Shown: positions 1-8,802, numbered from the stretch's first letter. The stretch is 64,000 bases of DNA from Winogradskyella psychrotolerans RS-3 (GCF_000427335.1 NZ_ATMR01000095.1:62001-126000), one strand, 5' to 3'. Numbers and translations: made by a program. Notes: a model not told the origin generated them from the letters alone.

Positions 1-2
1 TG

Positions 3-224
3 ATTCTCTTTTTATACGGAAACTATAATGCTATCCCGATGAGCACTACTTGGACATTTATAGGTATCCTTGCTGGACGTGAAATTGCAATAAACTACAT
101 GCTCAATAAAAAACAACTAAAAAATTCCTATAAACTTATAGCTAAAGACTTTGCAAAAGTAAATATTGGTCTGGCTGTTAGTATTTTTGTCGTCTATATT
201 ATTCAACTTATTAAAGAGTTTTAG
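3..224 (+). CDS. C-terminal end of an integral membrane protein, possibly a PiT-type phosphate permease (partial)
   Basis: The reading frame is open to the left edge of the window, so the first visible ATG at 39 is probably internal and only about 73 C-terminal residues are seen. They contain a short hydrophobic stretch with the pattern PMSTTWTFIG, then a basic segment rich in Lys (NKKQLKNSYK) and a final hydrophobic helix before the stop. An STT motif in a hydrophobic helix followed by GR-E recalls the end of PiT-family phosphate/sulfate permeases (PF01384). That assignment is from memory of the family and is tentative. It ends about 135 bp before the dihydrouridine synthase. Confidence 0.45.
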   Translation: MLFLYGNYNAIPMSTTWTFIGILAGREIAINYMLNKKQLKNSYKLIAKDFAKVNIGLAVSIFVVYIIQLIKEF

Positions 225-359
225 TACGCAAATTCACTCTTTTTTTTAAGATGCTATAATTCAAATATTATTTTTTTTATAGCATATCCTCATTTTATTT
301 GACAGTCCCAAAAAAATAAACCACCTTCGTTTTACAAGACTAATAAAACACAATTCTAA

Positions 360-1304
360 ATGCCATTAACGTTATTATCTTCACCTTTACAAGGGTTTAC
401 AGATTTCCGATTTCGGAATGCCTTTAACCATTATTTTGGAGGCATTGACACGTTTTATGCTCCTTACATTCGTTTTAATAATAAGTTGATTATTAAAAAT
501 TCTTATAAACTCGATTTACAACTCGAAAACAATACAGAACTCGAAGTCATTCCACAAATTATGACCAATAGTGCTGATGAGTTTTTATTCGTAGTCGATT
601 ATATTCAGGAATTAGGGTATAAAGAATTGAACTGGAATTTAGGTTGTCCCTATCCCATGGTGACGAATCGAGGCATGGGTTCTGGACTCATTTGCGACCC
701 AGAAAAAATCAATCATATTTTAGAACGCGTGCATAAAGAAACGGACATTGTGGTGTCTATGAAAATGCGCATGGGTTACGAAAATCCTGAAGAAATTTTA
801 GACACCTTTCCTATTCTAGACGCTTATCCTCTTAAGAATATTGCCATTCACGCACGTATTGGCAAACAACTTTATAAAGGAGGTGTGAATCTTGACGCTT
901 TTGGAAAGTGTATAGAAAGCACCAAACACAAATTATATTACAACGGTGACATTACTTCTGTTTCCAAACTGAAAGAAATGCAAACCCGTTTTCCGAGTAT
1001 CGATCATTTTATGATTGGTAGAGGACTAATTGCAGATCCGTTTTTACCAAGCATGATTAAAAATGACACGACAGAATATCCAGAAAACCGATGGGACATT
1101 TTTAGAGAATTTCATGATACCATTTATCAGCAATACGATGCGGCACTTTCTGGCCCTACTCCGATTAAAATGAAAATGCAAGGGTTCTGGGAATTCTTTG
1201 CACAGTCGTTTTCAAATCCGCAGAAAGCATTTAAGAAAATTAAAAAAGCGAATAATCCAAGAGCATACCAACAAGCTGTTAGTGAGATTTTGAAGAATGG
1301 GTAG
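360..1304 (+). CDS. tRNA-dihydrouridine synthase (Dus family)
   Basis: This is a 314-residue FMN-dependent enzyme that reduces uridine to dihydrouridine in the tRNA D-loop, in the cytoplasm. The TIM-barrel Dus signature is complete. It has an N-terminal SPLQGFTD motif, NLGCP with the catalytic Cys at residue 96, followed by a Gly-Met-Gly loop, then KMRMG at about 135-139 and the FMN-binding HARIG (H164, R166). A late MIGRG binds phosphate. Length matches single-domain Dus proteins (about 310-330 residues). The subfamily (DusA, B or C) cannot be decided by eye, though the compact form resembles DusC-like flavobacterial members. It starts at an ATG with an A-rich leader and appears monocistronic. 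Confidence 0.88.
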   Translation: MPLTLLSSPLQGFTDFRFRNAFNHYFGGIDTFYAPYIRFNNKLIIKNSYKLDLQLENNTELEVIPQIMTNSADEFLFVVDYIQELGYKELNWNLGCPYPMVTNRGMGSGLICDPEKINHILERVHKETDIVVSMKMRMGYENPEEILDTFPILDAYPLKNIAIHARIGKQLYKGGVNLDAFGKCIESTKHKLYYNGDITSVSKLKEMQTRFPSIDHFMIGRGLIADPFLPSMIKNDTTEYPENRWDIFREFHDTIYQQYDAALSGPTPIKMKMQGFWEFFAQSFSNPQKAFKKIKKANNPRAYQQAVSEILKNG

Positions 1305-1338
1305 GTATAAATACCTTATCTTTATTTAAACCACAATC

Positions 1339-1460
1339 GTCAGTTCGAGTGTTTAGTTATTTGAAGAGAAACGAAGAAGAACTAAATGTATCGAGAACCT
1401 TCGGCACAACAATTGTTCTCGATACAATTTTATCGTACCTCAAAAATCACTCGAACTGAC
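1339..1460. repeat. Nested-palindrome dispersed repeat, copy A
   Basis: A 122-bp element bounded by a perfect 13-bp inverted repeat (GTCAGTTCGAGTG at 1339-1351, its complement at 1448-1460). Inside lies a second perfect 12-bp inverted repeat (TGTATCGAGAAC at 1387-1398, complement at 1415-1426) with a 16-base loop. Copies B, C and D have the same architecture and orientation. With copy B it fills the roughly 330-bp gap between dus and the GIY-YIG gene. No ORF in it is convincing. Confidence 0.92.
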
Positions 1461-1506
1461 AGAAGGATAAAATTGAAAATCCAAACCACTCAAGCGAACC
1501 ACCTAC

Positions 1507-1628
1507 GTCAGTTCGAGTGTTTAGTTATTCGAAGTGAAACGAAGAATAAATAAATGTATCGAGAACCTTCTGTACAACAAATGTTCTCGATACAATTTTC
1601 TCGTGCCTCAAAAATCACTCGAACTGAC
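1507..1628. repeat. Nested-palindrome dispersed repeat, copy B
   Basis: Second copy, 122 bp, 46 bp after copy A and in the same orientation. Outer arms are at 1507-1519 and 1616-1628, inner arms at 1555-1566 and 1583-1594. It ends 10 bp before the stop codon of the GIY-YIG gene, so it forms the 3' border of that gene and could serve as its transcript terminator hairpin. Confidence 0.92.
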
Positions 1629-1638
1629 GGAAAGAACT

Positions 1639-1929
1639 TTATTTAAAATTCTTTTTTGCCAAATTGGGCAACTTATCAAATTCATTATTAATTAAAGCTT
1701 CCTTTTTAGCTCTAGACCACTTTTTAATTTGTTTCTCAGTTTCTATGGCGAGATTAATATCGGTAAATTCCGCGTAGAATTTTAATTCAACAGGTCGCCT
1801 TTTGTACGTATAACTATCTATATGTGCTCCTGATTTATGTTCAAATAATCGCTTATTTAAATTACTTGTAACACCAGTGTAGTACGTATAATCTGAGCAT
1901 TTTAAAATATAGACATATGATATTTTCAT
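1639..1929 (-). CDS. Small GIY-YIG nuclease-family protein bracketed by repeats
   Basis: A 96-residue single-domain GIY-YIG protein. The family signature appears as YVYILKCSDYTYYTGVTSNL at residues 5-24 (the YVY and YTG elements), followed by the conserved Arg in LNKRLFEHK and a late KKWSRAKKEALI segment with the supporting Glu. This is the UvrC-like/YhbQ-type minimal domain, about the usual length (80-100 residues) and without a separate DNA-binding domain. Members cut or bind branched DNA in some cases, but the role of this subgroup is not established. The gene sits between repeat copies B (10 bp downstream) and C (35 bp upstream), so its promoter must lie in or next to copy C. Confidence 0.88.
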   Translation of the reverse strand: MKISYVYILKCSDYTYYTGVTSNLNKRLFEHKSGAHIDSYTYKRRPVELKFYAEFTDINLAIETEKQIKKWSRAKKEALINNEFDKLPNLAKKNFK

Positions 1930-1964
1930 AGTTAAAGTTATAAAATCTAAAATAAACCTACAGC

Positions 1965-2085
1965 GTCAGTTCGAGTGTTTATTCATTTGAAGTTTAACGA
2001 AAAAGAATAAATGTATCGAGAACCTCCGGTACAACAAATGTTCTCGATACAATTTTCTCGTACCTCAAAAATCACTCGAACTGAC
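1965..2085. repeat. Nested-palindrome dispersed repeat, copy C
   Basis: Third copy, 121 bp, same orientation. Outer arms are at 1965-1977 and 2073-2085, inner arms at 2012-2023 and 2040-2051. It lies upstream of the GIY-YIG start (minus strand) and upstream of the radical SAM gene (plus strand). The four copies differ mainly in the apical loop and the left connecting segment, whereas both stems are kept. Confidence 0.92.
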
Positions 2086-2130
2086 GTATCAACTTCTATT
2101 CAAATTAAAACCAACCAACGATATTACCTT

Positions 2131-2138
2131 TATATTTG
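2131..2138 (+). promoter_or_regulatory. Flavobacterial -7 box for the radical SAM gene
   Basis: TATATTTG matches the Bacteroidota -7 consensus TAnnTTTG and lies 20 bp before the GTG start at 2159. This supports that start. Confidence 0.6.
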
Positions 2139-2158
2139 CAAACACATAAATCCAACAA

Positions 2159-4338
2159 GTGAAAGACCTCTTACTCATAACACCTCCATTTACCCAATTA
2201 AACACTCCGTATCCTGGAACCGCCTATCTTAAAGGGTTTTTGAATACCAAAGGGATTGGTGCGTTTCAAATGGATTTGGGTATTGAAGTGATTTTAGAGT
2301 TGTTCAAAAAAGAAACCTTTGAAGAAATTTTTCAATTGGCTTTTGAAAACGATCGTATTCAATCCGAAAATTGCGAACGCATTTATGCTTTAAAAGACCA
2401 TTATTTAAAGTCTTTAGATGATATCATCTTATTTTTACAAGGCAAAAATCAAACCTTTGCCAGACAGATTTGCACCACCAACTTTTTACCACAAGCTTCG
2501 CGTTTTGCCCAATTAGACGATATGGATTTTGCATTTGGTGCCATGGGAATGCAAGACAAAGCCAAACATTTAGCCACACTTTATATTGAGGATTTATCCG
2601 ATTTTATTGTGGAGTGTATTGATCCCGATTTTGGATTCAGTCGTTATGCAGAACGTTTAGGACAAAGTGCCAATGCCTTTGATGAACTCTATGCACAATT
2701 ACAAGATCACGAAACCTATATCGACCAAATCACATTAGAGTTATTAGACGTTCAGCTTAAAAATACAGAACCCAAACTGGTGTGTTTCTCAGTACCATTT
2801 CCAGGAAATTTATACAGCGCCTTTCGTTGTGCGCAATATATAAAAGCACATCATCCTGAAATTAAAATAGCCATGGGAGGCGGATTTCCAAATACCGAAT
2901 TACGTTCAGTAACTGACGTTCGCGTATTTGAGTTTTTCGATTTTATCACCTTAGATGATGGTGAACTGCCTATTGAATTACTGCACAACGCAGTCCTCAA
3001 TAACGGAACCGAATTCAAACGCACATTCATTCTCGAAAACGGAATTGTTACCTATAAAAATAACGCCACCAAACCCGATTACAAACAGCAAGATGTTGGC
3101 ACTCCTGATTATTCAGATTTATTATTAGACCAATATATCTCTGTTATAGAAATTGCCAACCCAATGCACAGTTTATGGAGCGATGGCAGATGGAACAAAC
3201 TCACCATGGCACACGGTTGTTATTGGGGAAAATGTACCTTCTGCGATATATCCTTAGACTATATAAAAATTTATGAACCTGTTGCTGCATCGCTTTTAGT
3301 AGACCGCATGGAAACGCTCATTGCACAAACTGGCGAAACCGGATTTCACTATGTAGATGAAGCGGCTCCTCCATCGCTGATGAAAGCCTTGGCGCTCGAA
3401 ATCATAAAACGCAACCTCAGCGTCACCTGGTGGACCAACATTAGATTCGAGAAAAACTTTACTCAAGATCTTTGTATTTTATTGAAAGCCTCTGGTTGTA
3501 TTGCCGTTTCTGGTGGCTTGGAAGTCGCTTCAGATCGTTTGTTAAAATTGATTGATAAAGGAGTTACCGTTGAGCAGGTGGCGCAAGTGACACGCAATTT
3601 TACCGAAGCGAATATTATGGTGCATTCGTACTTAATGTATGGTTACCCAACGCAAACGGTTCAAGAAACGGTGGATAGTTTAGAAATGGTGCGTCAGTTG
3701 TTTGAAGTTGGTGTGTTACAATCGGGCTTTTGGCATCAATTTGCTTTAACAGCGCATAGTCCTGTGGGATTAAATCCTAGCGACTATGGCATTACTCCCA
3801 ATTACAAAAACATCAGTTTTGCCAATAATGATGTTGATTTTACAGATTCAACTGGTATTGACCATTCACAATTTAGTTACGGATTAAAGAAATCACTCTT
3901 TAATTTTATGCATGGTATTGGATTTGACATTCCTTTGCAAGATTGGTTCGACTTCGACATTCCAGAAACCGATATCGATCCCGATTTTATTTATAATTCC
4001 TTAGCACAAGAACCGGTTTTCAACATTAAACCAACCGCAAAAATTGTGTGGTTAGGCAGCATGCCTTTAGTGGCTGAATTTTCAAAAACTAAAAAGGAAC
4101 CACTAAAGACTTCTTAGAATTCACGTTTCATGATACGGCAGACAGCTTTCAGATTACACTAGAAAAAGAGAAAGGCCTTTGGCTTTTAGATATTTTAGAA
4201 GACATCACTCCTCAACATAAACCACAATCGTTTAAGCAGTTAAAAACCAGTTTTGAAACCCAATTTGAAGATTTTGAATTGTTTTGGTATGCTAAACCGA
4301 TAAACATTTTGAGAGATTCTGGGCTTTTAGTTTTATAA
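2159..4338 (+). pseudogene. B12-binding-domain radical SAM protein, frameshifted near its 3' end
   Basis: It starts with GTG, and no nearer ATG exists. The uninterrupted frame gives 652 residues to 4117. The N-terminal third begins LLLITPPFTQLNTPYPG and contains SVPFPGN and a Gly-rich MGGGFP segment, resembling a cobalamin-binding Rossmann domain. The radical SAM core has HGCYWGKCTFCD with Cys 354, 359 and 362, a CX4CX2C spacing instead of the usual CX3CX2C. After the stop, frame 1 continues sensibly from about 4096 to a TAA at 4336-4338. Adding one A to the A5 run at 4091-4095 joins the two parts into 726 residues. The substrate is unknown. The break is probably a sequencing error or a recent mutation. 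Confidence 0.8.
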
Positions 4339-4457
4339 CAGTTTAATTCTAAATACACACAAAACAATTTGCCTCTTAAAAATTTTCTTAGACCTTTGCA
4401 CCTTCTAATACAGCGTTAGCCAAATTAGCCCAAAAACAAAACATCAAAAATTTCTTA

Positions 4458-5018
4458 ATGAGAAAACATAAAGCCATTCGATTTTTAATGGTCGCTACTG
4501 TTTTATTTACACAGGTTACCTTTTTAACCATGATTGTAAACGCGCATTACGAAACCAACGCAGCTATAATTATAGCGGCACTTGTTATTATACTTACCAT
4601 CGTTTTTGGCTATCGCTACTTAGATTTACACCACGAGGATTACGCCTACGAAAAAATATCCGTCGTGATTTGGGTGCCAATTGGAGCCGTATTGTGTTAC
4701 CTCTTAAATGTTCCTGGTGGTTTGGGCCCCATTTTAGCCATGGGCATTGTGGGAACATTAGCGTCATTTTTACCATCTTTAAATAAAAAATCGAACTACT
4801 TAAAACAACTACCAGCAAGCATTTATTGTGGTGCTTTTGTTGGCATGTCTAGTGCAGAAACTAGTCCTTCCCTTGGTTTTGCACTTGCTGCAGGCACACT
4901 TGCAGGACTGTTTTTTATGATGTCTAAAAACTTATTTCTTGGTGTTGGCGGAAAACTAGGCACCATGGCATTTGCAGGTGTCATCACAGCAACTCTAATG
5001 TATGCGTTATTAGTATGA
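4458..5018 (+). CDS. Uncharacterised polytopic membrane protein, first of a coupled pair
   Basis: 186 residues with about six hydrophobic helices and no recognised domain. The second half contains IYCGAFVGMSSAET, then AAGTLAGLFF, and GVGGKLGTMAFAG, a module repeated in the next gene (VGTSFIGMVSAKT, IAGTLFTGIY, GYGGALGALAF). The gene ends in an ATGA overlap with its partner, so the two are almost certainly translated together and probably form a heteromeric inner-membrane complex. I do not recognise the family. Conserved Gly-rich helices suggest transport or a pore, but this is inference only. Confidence 0.75.
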   Translation: MRKHKAIRFLMVATVLFTQVTFLTMIVNAHYETNAAIIIAALVIILTIVFGYRYLDLHHEDYAYEKISVVIWVPIGAVLCYLLNVPGGLGPILAMGIVGTLASFLPSLNKKSNYLKQLPASIYCGAFVGMSSAETSPSLGFALAAGTLAGLFFMMSKNLFLGVGGKLGTMAFAGVITATLMYALLV

Positions 5019-5458
5019 ATATATGTATCCTCATCATCACCGGAATTTTAGGCGCTACACTCACCCACTTTGTTAGCGAACACTTACGCTTTGGAGCTGT
5101 AAAAGCCTCTGCGTTGCTATCGCTAATAGTCGGTTTGTTTTTTTATGCCTTTCCTAACGTACTCAATGGCTATTTAACCGAACATCTCCCTATTGTATTT
5201 GTTGGCACCTCGTTTATTGGGATGGTCTCTGCTAAAACTTTAAAAAGTTACACCTTGCTTGCCATAGCAGGAACGCTATTTACTGGGATTTACATTACGA
5301 AAAGCCATGTCTTTGATGGTTATGGAGGTGCACTTGGCGCACTTGCGTTTATTGCTTTAGTGACTACTATGGGTTTTGCTTTTGTGGTATCGAATTCTGC
5401 TAAAATTAGGCGTAAGGTTGTTTTGGTTTGGGAGACGGTTTTTGGTTCTGGGGAATAG
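5015..5458 (+). CDS. Uncharacterised membrane protein, paralogue-like partner of the preceding gene
   Basis: 147 residues, four to five predicted hydrophobic helices, starting with the ATG of an ATGA overlap. It shares a Gly-rich module (GTSFIGMVSA ... AGTL ... GGALGALAF) with the upstream protein, so the pair looks like a tandem duplication in which this copy lost the N-terminal helices. There is no catalytic motif. It ends with a basic, probably cytoplasmic tail (KIRRK). Function unknown. Confidence 0.72.
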   Translation: MNICILIITGILGATLTHFVSEHLRFGAVKASALLSLIVGLFFYAFPNVLNGYLTEHLPIVFVGTSFIGMVSAKTLKSYTLLAIAGTLFTGIYITKSHVFDGYGGALGALAFIALVTTMGFAFVVSNSAKIRRKVVLVWETVFGSGE

Positions 5459-5651
5459 GTTTTAAATCTCTGTTTATTAAAATCTTACATTAATTGTTGT
5501 AAGGCTTGACTTTCTGAAAAATTTAAGAGAACCTTATTTATAGGATATAAGTCTTTATATAATTAAGTTAAATCACATTAAACAGCAATCCTTACTAATT
5601 AAGATTTCATATATATATTTAATTTAAGAACCTCCTTATTTAATTTTTTTT

Positions 5652-5690
5652 AATATTCTTAAATAAGAAGTACTTTTGTTTAAGAATATT
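5652..5690 (+). promoter_or_regulatory. Perfect 12-bp inverted repeat around the Fic gene -7 box
   Basis: AATATTCTTAAA (5652-5663) and its exact complement TTTAAGAATATT (5679-5690) flank a consensus -7 box TACTTTTG at 5671-5678. A second, overlapping inverted repeat pairs CTTATTTAA (5635-5643) with TTAAATAAG (5659-5667). The layout is that of a repressor operator. The downstream protein carries a C-terminal winged helix, so autoregulation is a reasonable inference. Confidence 0.6.
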
Positions 5691-5697
5691 GAAAGAA

Positions 5698-6822
5698 ATG
5701 AAAACATTCAACGCTGGTAATTATATAAATCAAGGAACTTATAAAAGTTTTCAACCCACCAAAATAAATCAAAAATGGGCAATTGAAGACATGGAGGTAC
5801 TAAGTCTTTTAAGTCAAGCAGACAGACAACTTGGAAGACTTGACATGTATTCAGAGTACATTCCAAACATTGATTTATTTATCAGTATGCACGTGTTAAA
5901 AGAAGCAACACAATCAAGTAAAATAGAGGGAACAAAGACAAATATAGAAGATGCTTTATTAGACAAAGAAGATGTAAATGATGAAAAAAGGGATGATTGG
6001 GAAGAAGTACAAAATTATATAGAAGCTTTAAACTCTGCTATCAAAAGTTTAGAAAAGTTACCTTTCTCTTCGCGGCTGATAAGAGAAACTCATAAAATAT
6101 TACTACAAGGAGTAAGAGGAAAACATAAACTGCCTGGAGAGTTCAGAAGTAGTCAAAACTGGATAGGAGGAGCGAGCATTAATGATGCTACATTTATTCC
6201 CCCTACTCACACAAGTGTTAACGACTATATGGGAGACTTAGAGAATTTCGCCCATAACACAGAATCCTTTTTCCCTGACTTGCTTAAAATTGCTTTAATA
6301 CATTATCAATTTGAAACAGTTCACCTTTTTCTAGATGGAAATGGAAGAGTTGGTAGGCTTATGATTACATTGTATTTGGTAGAAAAAAGAATATTAAAAA
6401 AACCTATACTTTATCTTTCAGATTTTTTTGAAAGAAACAGAACGTTATACTATGACAATCTTACAAGAGTTAGAGAAAAAAGCGATTTAAACCAATGGTT
6501 AAAATTCTTTTTAGTTGGAGTTATAGAAACTGCAAAAAATGGAATAAACACATTTGATAGTATTTTAAAATTGCAAAAAGAAGTTGAAGTTAAATTACAA
6601 ACACTGGGAAGTCGTTCAAACAATGCACAATTAATTTTAAACCATCTTTTTCAAAAACCAATTGTAGATGCTCAAAAGGCTAAAGAATTAACTGGCTTGT
6701 CTTCCCCTTCTGTTTATAAGTTAATCGAAGCACTTGAAAAGCTTGAAATATTAACTGAAATCACTGGTGCTAAAAGAGGAAAGATATATTTGTTCAGAGA
6801 ATACACAAAAATATTTAAATAA
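5698..6822 (+). CDS. Fic family protein with N-terminal inhibitory motif and C-terminal winged helix
   Basis: 374 residues from the ATG at 5698. The TTG at 5689 overlaps the operator arm and is a less likely start. The Fic motif HLFLDGNGRVGR is complete at about 209-220 and has the catalytic His, Asp, Asn and two Arg, so AMPylation or another NMP transfer to a protein hydroxyl is expected. An SSKIEG segment near residue 72-77 fits the class II inhibitory motif [S/T]xxxE[G/N], so the enzyme should be self-inhibited. The last 70 residues (KAKELTGLSSPSVYKLIEAL) form a winged helix-turn-helix. The gene stands alone, without a small antitoxin. Its target is unknown. Confidence 0.88.
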   Translation: MKTFNAGNYINQGTYKSFQPTKINQKWAIEDMEVLSLLSQADRQLGRLDMYSEYIPNIDLFISMHVLKEATQSSKIEGTKTNIEDALLDKEDVNDEKRDDWEEVQNYIEALNSAIKSLEKLPFSSRLIRETHKILLQGVRGKHKLPGEFRSSQNWIGGASINDATFIPPTHTSVNDYMGDLENFAHNTESFFPDLLKIALIHYQFETVHLFLDGNGRVGRLMITLYLVEKRILKKPILYLSDFFERNRTLYYDNLTRVREKSDLNQWLKFFLVGVIETAKNGINTFDSILKLQKEVEVKLQTLGSRSNNAQLILNHLFQKPIVDAQKAKELTGLSSPSVYKLIEALEKLEILTEITGAKRGKIYLFREYTKIFK

Positions 6823-6929
6823 TCTCATGCAAACACTTGAAAGGAATCATCTCACAAAAACCTTATATAATTTTAAAACCTCATATCAAAACGTCATGTT
6901 AAACCTTCTTCATCCATCTAATTAATCCA

Positions 6930-6937
6930 TATTTTTG
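6930..6937 (+). promoter_or_regulatory. -7 box for the PLP enzyme gene
   Basis: TATTTTTG fits TAnnTTTG and lies 20 bp before the ATG at 6958. It favours that ATG over the TTG at 6949. Confidence 0.6.
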
Positions 6938-6957
6938 CATATTGAAAATTGAGAATT

Positions 6958-8802
6958 ATGCAAGACAATAAAACCCTAAATTACATAAAAGACGTATTAA
7001 AAAACATGCCAACAGACTGGTTAGGTCTAACCACGCATCGTTTAGATATTTACAACGAGAAATTAGCTAAAACACAGTTTTTAGATGAGTTCGAGTTGTT
7101 ATTTAATGCCAATAGCACTGAGCCATCGGCATTAAACGAATTACCAACCGCTTACGATTATATTCGTTTAGGACATCCCTTATCTTGTATTTTAGAATGG
7201 GGAATTGCGAATTTAAACGACATTAAAGCAGACAACGTGATTAGTTTTTCGTCACAAACGGTGCCTGTGTTGTCTATTTTAAGAACAAATTTATTAGAAG
7301 ACAAAAAGACCCAAATTGTATATACTGGCGAACTTCCAGAATTTTTCGATGCTGAGATCATCAAGCAGGTCTACGGTTATCATTTCGATGTCATAAAAGT
7401 AGATAGTGTAGATGCTATTTTAGAGTTTAAAGGCAGTACTGTTTTTATCTCGCAGCAAGAGGACATTTCACATCTTGAGGACAATGTCAATATTGATTTT
7501 TATATCAATCTTCATGGACACCTTGGAAGTGTACTCATCGTTAATGGCAGTCATAACGATCATTATATTTCAGATATTCAGCATGTGAGACGTCGTGAAA
7601 CGATTGCGATGACTCCATCGAATTGTTTAGTGGCTTTACAAGCGTTAACAGCACATACTCCGATTACTAAGTTAGACAATCATTTTGAAGCCAATAAAGC
7701 AAGTGTTTTAAACTCTATTAAGGAGATTAATGGCACAACGTCTAAGCCTTTAGTCGGTTCTAGTGGATTATCGGTTCAGTATGCTATTATGATGGGCTTG
7801 GTGGACTATTCCTTAGAACACCATAAAGGCAAAGCGATTAAATTTGTGGTGCCACCAAATTGTTATGGAGGCACCAATGACCAAGCCAGACGTGTGGCTG
7901 CCTGTTTAGATAATGTGGAAGTGGTAGATTTACCTGTAGATGGTGATAATGATATGGTGCAAAGTATCCATACCGTTTTAGATAAAATTGCACACGAGGA
8001 CGCGATTCCGTATATCATTGCAGAAATTCCAACCAATCCACGTGTTGAAGTTCCGGATTTACAAAAGTTAAAAGACGCTTTGACCGAAGAACGTAAAACG
8101 GCTTCTGGAGACATCGCGATAGATCCTGTGTTTATATTAGATCAAACGTTTTGTCCTAATGTGCACTTTTTAGGTGAAGGTGAAATACTATCTACTATGC
8201 GTACCATTTCTTATGCTAGTGGTTCTAAATTCCCGAGTGGTGGAAAATGTACAGCGGGTTATATTGTAGGAAATACAAAAGCAGACGCTTTAATGGATAA
8301 AATTGCATTGCATTTGACGCTTTGCGATAATGAGGCGACTGCGCTTCAATACGAGATTTTGGCAAAGCAATTACCATCCATGAATCAGCGTATTGCGGAG
8401 GCGTATAAAAACACCCGTGAGTTTGTGAATTTTATTCATGACACCTTACCAGAAGCGAAAATCAATTTTGTTTCAGAGGAATTGGCAGCACAAGGATTTA
8501 CTCCTTCGGTGTTTTCATTAGATCTTCCAACAAAAGGCAATACACCTGAAGAGAAGGAAGCCTATAAACGAAAATTAAATCATAGATTAATCAATTTAAT
8601 GATTACTGAGATTCCTAGTGAAAGCAAGTATTGCGTGAGTTACGGACAATTAAAAGGCTGTTATTGGACAATTCCTGCAACCTCAACACAAGGTACCACA
8701 AAAGAAGGAGACAAAGATTATATTGCACGTGTGTCTTTATCTCCAGATTTAGATTTAGAAAAGCATAAAGCGGTATTTTTGGAGTTTGTTTCTGAGATTT
8801 AA
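6958..8802 (+). CDS. Long Cys/Met-metabolism PLP-dependent enzyme (cystathionine gamma-synthase/beta-lyase type)
   Basis: 614 residues from the ATG at 6958, far longer than classical members of about 380-400. The C-terminal half has the fold-type I features: VPPNCYGGTNDQ, EIPTNP (about 360), the Asp of ILDQTF and the PLP lysine in SYASGSKFPSGGK (K424). The N-terminal 230 residues resemble the part that normally follows the PLP lysine (GSHNDHYI, VRRRETIAMTPSNCLVALQAL) but lack the lysine. The protein may therefore carry a degenerate first half. It probably acts on sulfur amino acids in the cytoplasm, but substrate and direction cannot be told. It is monocistronic with its own promoter. Confidence 0.8.
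   Translation: MQDNKTLNYIKDVLKNMPTDWLGLTTHRLDIYNEKLAKTQFLDEFELLFNANSTEPSALNELPTAYDYIRLGHPLSCILEWGIANLNDIKADNVISFSSQTVPVLSILRTNLLEDKKTQIVYTGELPEFFDAEIIKQVYGYHFDVIKVDSVDAILEFKGSTVFISQQEDISHLEDNVNIDFYINLHGHLGSVLIVNGSHNDHYISDIQHVRRRETIAMTPSNCLVALQALTAHTPITKLDNHFEANKASVLNSIKEINGTTSKPLVGSSGLSVQYAIMMGLVDYSLEHHKGKAIKFVVPPNCYGGTNDQARRVAACLDNVEVVDLPVDGDNDMVQSIHTVLDKIAHEDAIPYIIAEIPTNPRVEVPDLQKLKDALTEERKTASGDIAIDPVFILDQTFCPNVHFLGEGEILSTMRTISYASGSKFPSGGKCTAGYIVGNTKADALMDKIALHLTLCDNEATALQYEILAKQLPSMNQRIAEAYKNTREFVNFIHDTLPEAKINFVSEELAAQGFTPSVFSLDLPTKGNTPEEKEAYKRKLNHRLINLMITEIPSESKYCVSYGQLKGCYWTIPATSTQGTTKEGDKDYIARVSLSPDLDLEKHKAVFLEFVSEI

Noticed and set aside
1339-2085. CRISPR array
   Set aside because: The repeats are long self-complementary elements at irregular spacing, with a gene between them and no regular spacers or cas genes.
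2011-2232. 73-residue plus-strand frame starting in repeat copy C
   Set aside because: Its first part only translates the repeat, and the rest overlaps the promoter and start of the radical SAM gene in another frame.
4091-4097. Programmed -1 ribosomal frameshift site in the radical SAM gene
   Set aside because: The sequence is T AAA AAG, not a canonical A AAA AAG slippery heptamer, and the same kind of indel recurs at unrelated A/T runs, so an artefact is more likely.
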